This document shows positions 32,471 through 40,369 of a DNA stretch of 49,694 bases, piece after piece; the stretch's first letter is position 1; each line of letters opens with the position of its first letter. The stretch covers positions 6,339,967 to 6,389,660 of the forward strand of contig NZ_LZNS01000001.1 of NCBI RefSeq assembly GCF_001984575.1. Direction: 5' to 3'. Both the position numbers and the translations under genes were made by a program. This stretch comes from Streptomyces sp. MP131-18. Lineage in GTDB: Bacteria; Actinomycetota; Actinomycetes; Streptomycetales; Streptomycetaceae. The notes under the pieces are model-generated. The model did no database searches and had not been told where the DNA came from. It saw only the letters and a list, made by a program, of their open reading frames with translations.

Positions 32471-33141
32471 TCCGTGTGGTGCTGGCCGACGACCAGGCGC
32501 TGCTGCGCAGCGCGTTCCGGGTGCTGGTCGACTCCGATCCGGGGATGACGGTCACGGGCGAGGCGTCCGACGGGGCGGAGGCGCTCGCGGTGATCCGCGA
32601 GGCGGGTGCCGACGTGGTGCTCATGGACATCAGGATGCCGGGTGTGGACGGCCTCGCCGCGACGCGCGAGATCGGCGCCGACCCCGGCCTCGCCGATGTG
32701 AAGGTCGTGATCCTCACCACGTTCGAATCGGACGACTACGTCGTGGAGGCGGTGCGGGCGGGCGCGTCCGGGTTCCTGGGCAAGGGTGCGGAGCCGGCGG
32801 AGCTGCTGGCGGCCATACGGCTGGCGGCGGCGGGTGAGGCACTGCTCTCGCCGTCCGCGACGCGGGGGCTGATCGCGCGGTTCGTCGCCGAGGCGGGGGA
32901 GCGCGAGGGCGTCGGCCTGGACGACTCGGTGCTCCGGGTGCTGACCGCACGCGAGCGGCAGGTGCTGGTCGAGGTGGCCGGCGGGCTGTCGAACGACGAG
33001 ATCGCCGGGCGGCTGTCGGTCAGCCCGCTGACGGTCAAGACCCACATCAACCGGCTGCTGACCAAGCTGTCGGCCCGGGACCGCGCGCAGCTGGTGGTGA
33101 CCGCCTACGAGACCGGCCTGGTGCGCCCGCGCACCGGCTGA
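32467..33141 (+). CDS. NarL/LuxR-family response regulator paired with the kinase
   Basis: A 224-residue regulator. Receiver: ADDQALLRS, phospho-acceptor Asp54 in LMDIRMPGVDG, TTFESDDY and FLGKGAEP with the conserved Lys. LuxR HTH: LTARERQVLVEVAGGLSNDEIA and VSPLTVKTHINRLLTKL. I choose the GTG at 32467 because it overlaps the kinase stop as GTGA and has AGGGG about 9 bases upstream; an ATG at 32458 is also in frame. Likely last gene of the psp unit. DNA targets not determined. Confidence 0.95.
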   Translation: MIRVVLADDQALLRSAFRVLVDSDPGMTVTGEASDGAEALAVIREAGADVVLMDIRMPGVDGLAATREIGADPGLADVKVVILTTFESDDYVVEAVRAGASGFLGKGAEPAELLAAIRLAAAGEALLSPSATRGLIARFVAEAGEREGVGLDDSVLRVLTARERQVLVEVAGGLSNDEIAGRLSVSPLTVKTHINRLLTKLSARDRAQLVVTAYETGLVRPRTG

Positions 33142-33150
33142 CCGCCGGGG

Positions 33151-33203
33151 CGCCCGGGGCGCCCGGGGCTGCGCGGCGGTGCGTGCGCCGGGGCGTGCGC
33201 CGG
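33151..33203. repeat. Short tandem repeats in the convergent gap
   Basis: CGCCCGGGG is repeated in tandem (33151-33159, 33160-33168), and GCGTGCGCCGG occurs twice (33181-33191, 33193-33203) directly before the GNAT gene's stop. The 62-base gap holds nothing else obvious. Confidence 0.6.
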
Positions 33204-34064
33204 TCACAGGTACGCGACGGAGGGCAGGTAGGGCGCGGGCGGGCGCATGCCGCGCAGGCACAGGTAGCCGTCCGCGGCCAGTTCGAGACCGGCGGCCAGG
33301 CCCACGTCCACGGCCCACTCCTGCTCGGCCGTCAGGTGCCGCACGGCGGTGTCGGCGCCGGCCGGGAGGCTGAGCAGCGCCGAGGTGAGCAGCCGGACGG
33401 CGATGCGGCGCGAGGTGGCGGCGAGCAGTTCGATGCGGCCACCGTCGTCGAGGTAGCAGTAGCCGCTGCCCGCAAGGTCGTCGGCGACGACGACCCGGCA
33501 GTGCAGGAGCAGTTCGCCGTGGTCGGGGCCGTGGGCGGCGCCGCGCACCCTGCGGTCCACGGAGTCCATCAGGTCGCGGTGCGCCGCCCCGCCCTCGATG
33601 GCCGGGCCGTCCGGCGGCGTCAGCCGGGCGGCGTCGACCGTGCCCGTCAGCCGCATCGTGGGGTGCAGGCTGAATCCGGCGGCGCGGCAGACACGGGGCG
33701 CAGCCGGGTGCGGGGTGGCGCAGATCATGCCGCGCAGCGTGCCGCGGCCGTGGGCCGCCGCCCGGCGCATCAGCTCGCCGCCCACGCCCTTGCCCCGCGC
33801 CTGCGGCAGCACGGCCAGCAGCGAGAGCCCCCACAGATTTTCGCGCAGCCCGGCCAGCACGGCGCCGAGCGGGCGGCCCGCGTCGTCCTCGGCGAGCCAG
33901 CAGCCGTTCGGGTCGGTGGCCGCCAGGTGCCTGACCCTGCGCAGGAAGCGGACCCGCCGCCGTTCGTCGTGCGCGCCGGGCCCGAAGGCGGTGGCGGCCA
34001 CCGCGCGGACGGCCTCGGCATCGGCTCGGTTGTCGCGTACCCGGCGCAGGAGCATGGCACCCAT
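33204..34064 (-). CDS. GNAT-family acetyltransferase, probably two GNAT folds
   Basis: A 286-residue protein. The N-terminal GNAT domain shows the acetyl-CoA loop in LSLLAVLPQARGKGVGGELMRRA, followed by RVCRAAGFSLHPTM. The C-terminal half has the length and strand pattern of a second, degenerate GNAT domain (LLTSALLSLPAGADTAVRHLTAEQEWAVDVGL) without the RGxGxG loop. Substrate unknown. Start uncertain between ATG at 34064 and 34055; neither has a good ribosome site. It lies 25 bases downstream of nadA in the same direction and may be cotranscribed. Confidence 0.82.
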   Translation of the reverse strand: MGAMLLRRVRDNRADAEAVRAVAATAFGPGAHDERRRVRFLRRVRHLAATDPNGCWLAEDDAGRPLGAVLAGLRENLWGLSLLAVLPQARGKGVGGELMRRAAAHGRGTLRGMICATPHPAAPRVCRAAGFSLHPTMRLTGTVDAARLTPPDGPAIEGGAAHRDLMDSVDRRVRGAAHGPDHGELLLHCRVVVADDLAGSGYCYLDDGGRIELLAATSRRIAVRLLTSALLSLPAGADTAVRHLTAEQEWAVDVGLAAGLELAADGYLCLRGMRPPAPYLPSVAYL

Positions 34065-34089
34065 CGTGGCGCGGCCGGCGGACTGCGGG

Positions 34090-35277
34090 CTACGGCAGCG
34101 CAAGCATCCGGTCAAGGGCGAGCCGCGCGAAGTGCTCGGTGTCCTGGTCGACCTGGATGCGGTTGACGACCTTTCCGTCGGCCAGCGACTCCAGCGCCCA
34201 CACCAGGTGCGGCAGGTCGATGCGGTTCATGGTGGAGCAGAAGCAGACGGTGCGGTCGAGGAAGACGATCTCCTTGCCCTCGGGGGCGTAGCGGGCGGCG
34301 AGGCGGCGCACGAGGTTCAGCTCGGTGCCGACGGCCCAGCTGGAGCCGGCCGGGGCCCGGTCGAGGAGGCGGATGATGTGTTCGGTGGAGCCGACGTGGT
34401 CCGCGGCGGCGACGACCTCGTGGCGGCATTCGGGGTGCACGAGGACGTTGACGCCGGGGATGCGGGCGCGGACCTCCTCGACGGAGTCGAGCGAGAAGCG
34501 GCCGTGCACCGAGCAGTGGCCCCGCCACAGGATCATCCTGGCCCGCCGCAGCTGGTCGGCGGTCAGGCCGCCGCCCGGCTTGTGCGGGTTGTAGACGACG
34601 CAGTCGTCGGGGGAGAGCCCGAGATCGCGCACCGCGGTGTTGCGGCCGAGGTGCTGGTCGGGCAGGAACAGGACCTTGCCGTTCTCCCCGGCCTGGGCGA
34701 AGGCCCAGGTGAGTGCGCGTTCGGCGTTGGACGAGGTGCAGACGGTGCCGCCGTGCCTGCCGGTGAACGCCTTGATGTCGGCCGAGGAGTTCATGTAGGT
34801 CACGGGAACGGTGGACCGGGCCACGCCCGCGTCCGTGAGTACGTCCCACGCCTCGGCGACCTGCTCGGCGGTGGCCATGTCGGCCATGGAGCAGCCGGCG
34901 GCGAGGTCGGGAAGGATCACCGCTTGCGCGTCGCTGGTCAGGATGTCGGCCGACTCGGCCATGAAGTGGACGCCGCAGAAGACGATGTACTCGGCTTCGG
35001 GGCGGGCCGCGGCGTCGCGCGCCAGTTTGAAGGAGTCGCCGGTGACGTCAGCGAACTGGATGACCTCGTCCCGCTGGTAGTGGTGGCCGAGGACGAACAG
35101 GCGGCTCCCGAGCCGTTCCCTGGCGGCGCGGGCCCGTTCCACGAGTCCCGGGTCGGAGGGGGAGGGGAGGTCGCCGGGGCAGTCCACGCCGCGTTCACTC
35201 GACGGGTCGGACGCGCGTCCGAGCAGCAGGAGGGCCAGCGGGGTCGGCGTGACGTCCAGGGGCTGGGCGGTGGTCAC
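34090..35277 (-). CDS. nadA: Quinolinate synthase
   Basis: A 395-residue [4Fe-4S] enzyme that condenses iminoaspartate with dihydroxyacetone phosphate to quinolinate, in de novo NAD synthesis. Landmarks: LGHHYQRDEVIQFADVTGDS, the cluster Cys in VFCGVHFMAESA, VHPECRHEV and VCFCSTMN, plus TYMNSSADIKAFTG and CTSSNAERAL. The GTG at 35277 gives the normal actinomycete length and has AAGAAGG 9 bases upstream. The promoter is overlaid by palindromic sites. An A-type Fe-S carrier is divergent from it, which fits NadA's need for a cluster. Confidence 0.97.
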   Translation of the reverse strand: MTTAQPLDVTPTPLALLLLGRASDPSSERGVDCPGDLPSPSDPGLVERARAARERLGSRLFVLGHHYQRDEVIQFADVTGDSFKLARDAAARPEAEYIVFCGVHFMAESADILTSDAQAVILPDLAAGCSMADMATAEQVAEAWDVLTDAGVARSTVPVTYMNSSADIKAFTGRHGGTVCTSSNAERALTWAFAQAGENGKVLFLPDQHLGRNTAVRDLGLSPDDCVVYNPHKPGGGLTADQLRRARMILWRGHCSVHGRFSLDSVEEVRARIPGVNVLVHPECRHEVVAAADHVGSTEHIIRLLDRAPAGSSWAVGTELNLVRRLAARYAPEGKEIVFLDRTVCFCSTMNRIDLPHLVWALESLADGKVVNRIQVDQDTEHFARLALDRMLALP

Positions 35278-35317
35278 GGCACTCAGCCTTCTTTCTGTTG
35301 CTGTTCCGACGGCTTTT

Positions 35318-35330
35318 CGTCGAACTGACA
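35318..35330. promoter_or_regulatory. Degenerate third CGTCA-N3-TGACG-like site
   Basis: CGTCG-AAC-TGACA, two symmetrical mismatches to the two perfect sites, positioned at the predicted nadA transcription start. Confidence 0.35.
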
Positions 35331-35336
35331 CAATGG

Positions 35337-35342
35337 ATCATA
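35337..35342 (-). promoter_or_regulatory. -10 element of nadA
   Basis: TATGAT on the minus strand, predicting a start near 35330 and a leader of about 53 bases. The -35 region is covered by a CGTCA-N3-TGACG palindrome and is itself weak. Confidence 0.55.
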
Positions 35343-35351
35343 ACTCCTTCG

Positions 35352-35364
35352 CGTCAGTTTGACG
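35352..35364. promoter_or_regulatory. Palindromic operator CGTCA-GTT-TGACG
   Basis: A perfect 5-3-5 palindrome overlapping the nadA -35 region. The same motif recurs at 35375-35387, 23 bases away centre to centre. The placement suggests repression of nadA. Confidence 0.6.
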
Positions 35365-35374
35365 ATGCCCATTG

Positions 35375-35387
35375 CGTCACTGTGACG
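35375..35387. promoter_or_regulatory. Palindromic operator CGTCA-CTG-TGACG
   Basis: A second perfect copy of the CGTCA-N3-TGACG motif, extended by one pair (GCGTCAC-T-GTGACGC overall, with T/A beyond). It lies between nadA and the divergent Fe-S carrier gene and could act on either. Confidence 0.6.
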
Positions 35388-35434
35388 CATTCCGCCCCGC
35401 CGTCCGGTGTGCGAGCATGAGGGAAATGAATAAG

Positions 35435-35466
35435 GACGGCCCCGCCCGGAATGAATCCGGGCCGTC
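35435..35466 (+). promoter_or_regulatory. Leader hairpin upstream of the Fe-S carrier gene
   Basis: GACGGCCC (35435-35442) and GGGCCGTC (35459-35466) form a perfect 8-bp stem; an inner CCCGG/CCGGG pairing is an alternative. It lies about 50 bases before the ATG at 35518, in the leader if the promoter is further left. Confidence 0.4.
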
Positions 35467-35517
35467 GTCTGTTGGTGCACTCGCCAGAGCTTTCCGTACT
35501 ACCCGGGAGATACGCAG

Positions 35518-35871
35518 ATGTCCGTAACGGAAGAGACCGCTGTCAGCGGCGGCATCATCGTTTCCGACACGGCCGTGGCGAAGGTCAGGAGCCTGCTTGA
35601 GCAGGAGGGACGCGACGACCTCGCGCTCCGCGTGGCGGTCCAGCCCGGCGGATGCTCCGGTCTGCGCTACCAGCTCTTTTTCGACGAGCGGTCGCTCGAC
35701 GGCGATGTCGTGAAGGACTTCGACGGTGTGAAGGTGGTCACCGACCGCATGAGCGCCCCCTACCTGGGCGGCGCCTCGATCGACTTCGTCGACACCATCG
35801 AGAAGCAGGGCTTCACCATCGACAACCCGAACGCCTCGGGCTCCTGCGCCTGCGGCGACTCGTTCAGCTGA
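35518..35871 (+). CDS. erpA: A-type iron-sulfur carrier/insertion protein (ErpA-like)
   Basis: A 117-residue HesB/IscA-family protein that accepts Fe-S clusters and delivers them to apo-proteins. The three conserved cysteines are Cys46 in PGGCSGLRY and Cys110 and Cys112 in GSCACGDSFS. The length is normal. GGGAGA lies 9 bases before the ATG. Divergent from nadA, an Fe-S enzyme, and near a cysteine desulfurase-like fusion. Whether it is functionally ErpA or another A-type carrier cannot be told from sequence. A strong terminator follows. Confidence 0.93.
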   Translation: MSVTEETAVSGGIIVSDTAVAKVRSLLEQEGRDDLALRVAVQPGGCSGLRYQLFFDERSLDGDVVKDFDGVKVVTDRMSAPYLGGASIDFVDTIEKQGFTIDNPNASGSCACGDSFS

Positions 35872-35897
35872 GCCGGCCGACCCGGCCGCCACGCACA

Positions 35898-35938
35898 CGG
35901 AAGGGCCCGGCACCCCCCACGGGTGCCGGGCCCTTCCG
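35898..35938. terminator. 18-bp hairpin between convergent genes
   Basis: A perfect 18-bp stem (35898-35915 with 35921-35938) and loop CCCAC, 26 bases after the Fe-S carrier stop and 24 bases past the stop of the convergent anchored-protein gene. It probably serves both. Confidence 0.88.
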
Positions 35939-35962
35939 CGTGCCGCCGCCACGCCACGGCGG

Positions 35963-37609
35963 TCAGCCCACCGGCAGCTCCCGGCCCTGCTCGTCGGTCA
36001 GGGTCCGCTCGCCCACCGGCTCATCCAGCTCGACCTCGGCCGTCCGCTCCTCGGCCAGCTGGATGCACATGCGCTCCGGGTCCGGGTTCACCACGTCCAC
36101 GTGCACCGCCACCTCGTCGCCCGACTCCCGGGCCGTCGCCTCGTACTCGTCGCACGGGCTGGCCCAGAAGGTCACCGTCAGCGACTCGGCCGACTCCTCG
36201 TACGGCTCGACGGACCACCCGGTCTCCGTGCCGTCCGGCGCCTCGCCGGGCGCGCCCGGCTGCGACTGCCCTGGCTCGGCACCGTCGCCGCCCGCCCCGG
36301 CGCCCGGCTGCTCCTCCGGCTCGGCGGGCTGCGCCGGTGCCTCCTCCGACTGCCCGGCCCCGCCATCCGACTGCGTCCGGTACTCGTGCGGCACCGCGGG
36401 CTGGCTCGCCGCGAACGCCTCACCCGACTCCCGCTCGCCCCGGAACAGCCAGGACGGGACCAGCACCGGCTCCTCCTCGGCGTAGGTCATCGCCAGGCCG
36501 AACTCGGCGGTCACCGACACCGGTTCCGGCTTCCCGGCCGGTGAGGGGCAGGTGCCGTCGGCCTCCTGCCGCTGCGCGTCACCGCCTGCCTCGGCCTCGG
36601 CCTCCTCCGGCATCGGCAGTGGCAGCGGCTCCGGCTGCCCGGCCGGGTCGCCCGCACCGCACTGGATCGCCGGCAGCTCCACGTCCCCGGCCGTCCGGTT
36701 GTACTCCTCGACCGCGTCCTCGGCGCCCGTCACCGAGCGCTCCTCGGCCGCGGCGAACGCGTGCAGCGTGCCGAACGCCATCGTCAGCTCGCCGTCGGGG
36801 CCGATGTACAACTCGGTGTCCAGACCGTGCACCGGCAGCCCGTCGATCACGGGAGCCGCGGAAACGATCCGGTCCGCGCCGCTCGTCTCCCGCGCGTCGA
36901 CCGCCGCATCACCCAGGCCCAGCGCGTCGAGCACCTCGTCCGCCGCCGCCAGCGCCTCCGCCTCGGAGGGCGCCTCGCCGCCGTCCGCGCCGTCGTCCGC
37001 GCGACGGTCCGCGCCGTCGTCCGCCGAAGCCTCGCTGCTCACCGTGCCGTCGGGGCCGCCGACCGAGATGCTCAGCTCCGCCTCGGGGCCGTAGTACCAG
37101 AAGCCGGGCTCTCCCACCACATTGAGCGCCGGGGCGTCCGCGCCCGCGCCCGCGCCCGCCATCGTCCAGGAGTCCTCGGCCCCCCGCTGCGGCGCGCCGT
37201 CCAGGCCGAGGGCCGCGCCCAGCTCCGCCACCCGCTCCTCGGCGACGCCCTCGAACCGGTACACCGCCGCCTCGTCCGGTGCGTCGGCCGGGCTCTCCGC
37301 CAGCCGCAGCGTGGCCGCGCCGGGCCACGCCGGGGCCGCCCCGTCCCCGGCGGCCGCCTCCGAAGCCGCCTCCGGAGCCGCGGCCATCGGGAACGCCGGC
37401 GGGGCGTCGAGCACCAGCGCCTCGTCCGCGTCCCCGGCCGGGTCGTCCGCGTCGTCGCCGGTGAGTGCCTGCGCTCCGTACAGACCGCCCGCGACGACCG
37501 CGACGGCCACCGCCGCGGCCGTGACCACCGGCCACCGGCGCCGCGCCGCGGTGCCGTCCTGGCCGCTCCCGGGGGTGTCCGCTTCCTCGCGGATCTCCTC
37601 GTCAGCCAC
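35963..37609 (-). CDS. Membrane-anchored, highly acidic extracytoplasmic protein
   Basis: A 548-residue protein with a cytoplasmic N-terminus of about 25 residues, one membrane segment (about 26-48) and a large exported region dominated by Ala, Glu, Asp, Gly and Pro. Two Asp/Glu-rich low-complexity stretches (around 200-225 and 405-440) separate better-ordered parts such as PGFWYYGPEAELSISVG, TELYIGPDGELTMAFG and VLVPSWLFRGE. A few Cys could pair outside the cell. The GTG has GAGGAGC 8 bases upstream. I recall similar Streptomyces genes annotated only as large membrane proteins. No enzymatic motif seen. Confidence 0.82.
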   Translation of the reverse strand: MADEEIREEADTPGSGQDGTAARRRWPVVTAAAVAVAVVAGGLYGAQALTGDDADDPAGDADEALVLDAPPAFPMAAAPEAASEAAAGDGAAPAWPGAATLRLAESPADAPDEAAVYRFEGVAEERVAELGAALGLDGAPQRGAEDSWTMAGAGAGADAPALNVVGEPGFWYYGPEAELSISVGGPDGTVSSEASADDGADRRADDGADGGEAPSEAEALAAADEVLDALGLGDAAVDARETSGADRIVSAAPVIDGLPVHGLDTELYIGPDGELTMAFGTLHAFAAAEERSVTGAEDAVEEYNRTAGDVELPAIQCGAGDPAGQPEPLPLPMPEEAEAEAGGDAQRQEADGTCPSPAGKPEPVSVTAEFGLAMTYAEEEPVLVPSWLFRGERESGEAFAASQPAVPHEYRTQSDGGAGQSEEAPAQPAEPEEQPGAGAGGDGAEPGQSQPGAPGEAPDGTETGWSVEPYEESAESLTVTFWASPCDEYEATARESGDEVAVHVDVVNPDPERMCIQLAEERTAEVELDEPVGERTLTDEQGRELPVG

Positions 37610-37810
37610 TGCAATCGCTCCTCGGAATCACGGAATCCGTACGCCGGTTGGACGGGCACCGGTGGCCGCCGGTTCCCCGCGGGCGCCGCGCGCCCGCGCA
37701 GGCTCCCGTGCGCGCCCGCCGACGTGACGTACGCCGTTGCCAGTTCCTCCATCCGCAAGAGCCGCTCGGTAGCCTGGTCCCCCCTGTCGCCTCCCCGGGA
37801 GCAGACCACC

Positions 37811-38785
37811 GTGCGCATCGCCGTCTCCGGCTCCATCGCCAACGATCACCTGATGACCTTCCCCGGCCGCTTCGCCGACCAGCTCGTCGGTGATCAGCTG
37901 CACACCGTCTCGCTGTCCTTCCTGGTCGACTCCCTGGAAGTGCGCCGCGGGGGAGTCGCGGCCAACATCTGCTTCGGCATGGGACAGCTGGGTGCCTCCC
38001 CGATCCTCGTGGGCGCGGTCGGCGCCGACTTCGAGGAGTACCGGGCCTGGCTCGACCGGCACGGCGTGGACACCGCCTCGGTACGGATCTCCGAAATACT
38101 GCACACCGCGCGCTTCGTGTGCACCACGGACGCCGACCACAATCAGATCGGTTCCTTCTACACCGGCGCCATGAGCGAGGCCCGCCTCATCGAGCTCAAG
38201 TCCGTCGCCGACCGCGTCGGCGGCCTCGACCTGGTGCACATCGGCGCCGACGACCCCGAGGCCATGCTGCGGCACACCGAAGAGTGCCGTACCCGGAGCA
38301 TCCCGTTCGCCGCCGACTTCTCCCAGCAGTTGGCGCGCATGGACGGCGAGGACATCAGGACGCTGACCGAGGGCGCCGCCTACCTCTTCCACAACGAGTA
38401 CGAGAAGGCACTCGTGGAGTCCAAGACCGGCTGGTCCGCCGAGCAGGTGCTCGGCAAGGTCGGCACCCGCGTCACCACCCTCGGCCCGCGCGGCGTCCTG
38501 ATCGAACGGGCGGGCGAGGACCCGATCGAGGTCGGCTGTCCCGAGGAGGAGCGGAAGGCCGAGCCCACCGGCGTCGGCGACGCGTTCCGCGCCGGTTTCC
38601 TCGCCGGTCTCGCCTGGGGCACCTCCCTGGAGCGCTGCGCCCAGGTCGGCTGCATGGTCGCCACCCTGGTCATCGAGACGGTCGGCACCCAGGAGTACAC
38701 GCTGACCCGCGGCTCGTTCCTCGACCGGTTCGCCAAGGCGTACGGCACCGACGCCGCGGAAGAGGTGCGCGGCCACCTCATCTGA
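37811..38785 (+). CDS. PfkB-family carbohydrate/nucleoside kinase
   Basis: A 324-residue ribokinase-fold kinase. The N-terminal VRIAVSGSIANDHLMTFPGRF and RRGGVAANICFGMGQLG (substrate loop) are typical of actinomycete adenosine-kinase-like proteins. The C-terminal signature is PTGVGDAFRAGFLAGLAWG with the catalytic Asp; GVGD replaces the usual GAGD. Adenosine, ribose or another sugar is possible; adenosine is my first guess. The GTG at 37811 follows GGGAGC. The 201-base gap upstream, divergent from the acidic protein, has a possible -10 (TAGCCT, 37770-37775). Confidence 0.88.
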   Translation: MRIAVSGSIANDHLMTFPGRFADQLVGDQLHTVSLSFLVDSLEVRRGGVAANICFGMGQLGASPILVGAVGADFEEYRAWLDRHGVDTASVRISEILHTARFVCTTDADHNQIGSFYTGAMSEARLIELKSVADRVGGLDLVHIGADDPEAMLRHTEECRTRSIPFAADFSQQLARMDGEDIRTLTEGAAYLFHNEYEKALVESKTGWSAEQVLGKVGTRVTTLGPRGVLIERAGEDPIEVGCPEEERKAEPTGVGDAFRAGFLAGLAWGTSLERCAQVGCMVATLVIETVGTQEYTLTRGSFLDRFAKAYGTDAAEEVRGHLI

Positions 38786-38791
38786 CCGCGT

Positions 38792-38821
38792 CATCCGACC
38801 GTTTCAAACCGCATCCGACCG
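38792..38821. repeat. Direct repeat between kinase and desulfurase-fusion genes
   Basis: CATCCGACCG occurs at 38792-38801 and 38812-38821 in the 57-base convergent gap. Meaning unknown. Confidence 0.5.
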
Positions 38822-38842
38822 CGCGGCGGCCGGGGCCCGCCC

Positions 38843-40252
38843 TCAGACGAGGCGGCGCACCCGGTAGGCCGTGCCGGGCCCGTCCCCGTGCGGTGACTCG
38901 CCCAGGTACTCCTGGCCGCGCATCGTGCACCAGGCCGGGATGTCGAGGCGGGCCGCGGCGTCGTCGGCCAGCACGGTGACGACGCCGCCGACCGCCACCC
39001 GGCCGATGGCGCCGGCCAGTTCGATGACGGGGACCGGGCAGCGTTTGCCGAGCGAGTCGACGGTGAACGTCCCGGTCCCCGCCGGTTCCGCCGCCCCGGC
39101 CGCCGCGCCCGCCACCGTGGGCGGCGTCAGCTGGGCGCGCACCCCCGCCACCGCCTCCGGCAGTACGGCGAGGAAACGTTCCACGTCCTCCTCCGCGGTG
39201 CCCGGCGGCAGCGAGACCCGGACGTTCCCCTCCGACAGCACGCCCATCGCGCGCAGCACGTGGCTGGGCGTCAGAGTGCTGGACGTGCACGACGAACCGG
39301 AGGAGACCGCGAAGCCCGCCCGGTCCAGCGCGTGCAGCAGCGCCTCCCCGTCGACATGGAGACACGAGAAGGTGACGACGTGCGGCAGCCGGTGCGCCGC
39401 TTCGCCCACGACCTCCACATCGGGCACCAGCCGCGGCACCCGCTCGCGGATGCGGTCCACCAGAACGGACAGCCGCGCCGCCTCGGCCCCCGCCTCCGCC
39501 CGGAACGCGCGCAGCGAGGCCGCCGCGGCGACCACGGCCGGGATGTTCTCGAAGCCGGGTGCCCGCCCCGACTCCCGTTCGTCCACCGGTGAAGCGGGCG
39601 CGAACCGCACGCCCTTGCGCACCGCCATCAGCCCGACGCCCCCGGGGCCGCCCCACTTGTGCGCGCTCGCCGCGAGCAGCGACCAGGCGCCCGCCACCGG
39701 ACCCCAGGGCAGCGACTGGGCCGCGTCCACCAGCAGCGGTACCCCCGCGGCGCGGCAGATCTCGGCGATGTCCGCGACCGGCTGACGGGTGCCCACCTCG
39801 TGGTTGGCGGACTGCACGCACACCAGGGCGGCGGCGGGCCCCGCGGCCAGCGCGGCGGCCACGTCCGCGGGCGCCACAAGACCGCCGCGGTCCACCCCGA
39901 TCTCGGCCACCGTGCCGCCCGCGGCGCGGTGGGCCTCCGCGGCGTGCAGCACCGCCGAGTGCTCCACCGCGGACACCAGCAGGTGCCGCCCGGCCCTGGC
40001 GCGGCCGGCCAGGGCCCCGGCCATACCCGTGTGCAGGGCCCGTGTGCCCGAGGAGGTGAACGTCAGCTCGTCGGGCCGGCAGCCGACGGCCTCGGCGGCC
40101 GTCTCGCGGGCCGCGTCGAGCAGCATCCTGGCCCGGCGCCCCTCCCGGTGCAGGCGCGAGGGGTCGGCCCAGCCGTCGTCGAACGCGGCCAGCAGGGCCT
40201 GGCGCGCGACGGGGTGCGGCGGCAGCGAGGAAGCGGCGTCGAAATAAGGCAC
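38843..40252 (-). CDS. Fusion: cysteine desulfurase-like (NifS/IscS) + TusA/SirA sulfur carrier domain
   Basis: A 469-residue two-domain protein. Residues 1 to about 375 are a class V PLP enzyme: VPYFDAASSLPPHPVARQ, EHSAVLHAA, SANHEVGTRQPV, LVDAAQSLPWG, the PLP Lys in SAHKWGGPGG, and the sulfur-accepting Cys in SSGSSCTSSTL. Residues about 395-469 are a TusA-like domain with GKRCPVPVIELAGAI (persulfide Cys of the CPxP motif). Sulfur taken from cysteine would pass directly to the fused carrier, for tRNA thiolation, cofactors or Fe-S work. The GTG at 40252 is preferred (TAGCGT ends 7 bases upstream); a GTG at 40261 is possible. Confidence 0.9.
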   Translation of the reverse strand: MPYFDAASSLPPHPVARQALLAAFDDGWADPSRLHREGRRARMLLDAARETAAEAVGCRPDELTFTSSGTRALHTGMAGALAGRARAGRHLLVSAVEHSAVLHAAEAHRAAGGTVAEIGVDRGGLVAPADVAAALAAGPAAALVCVQSANHEVGTRQPVADIAEICRAAGVPLLVDAAQSLPWGPVAGAWSLLAASAHKWGGPGGVGLMAVRKGVRFAPASPVDERESGRAPGFENIPAVVAAAASLRAFRAEAGAEAARLSVLVDRIRERVPRLVPDVEVVGEAAHRLPHVVTFSCLHVDGEALLHALDRAGFAVSSGSSCTSSTLTPSHVLRAMGVLSEGNVRVSLPPGTAEEDVERFLAVLPEAVAGVRAQLTPPTVAGAAAGAAEPAGTGTFTVDSLGKRCPVPVIELAGAIGRVAVGGVVTVLADDAAARLDIPAWCTMRGQEYLGESPHGDGPGTAYRVRRLV

Positions 40253-40259
40253 GATCAGC

Positions 40260-40265
40260 ACGCTA
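40260..40265 (-). promoter_or_regulatory. -10 element for leaderless desulfurase-fusion message
   Basis: TAGCGT on the minus strand, 7 bases before the GTG at 40252; no Shine-Dalgarno. This decides the start in favour of the family-typical VPYFDAASS N-terminus. Confidence 0.4.
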
Positions 40266-40369
40266 ACGCCTGTCCCCGTCCGGCCGGAGGGCGCGCGGGA
40301 AAAGCCGCCACGGCGCCGGGCACGCCCGCCCCCCGGCCGCCCCGGCGCGTTGACGTACCCTCCCCGCGT

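Noticed and set aside
35417..35527. 36-codon upstream ORF overlapping the Fe-S carrier start
   Set aside because: Third-position GC is low for this genome and there is no ribosome site; more likely non-coding leader DNA with a hairpin.
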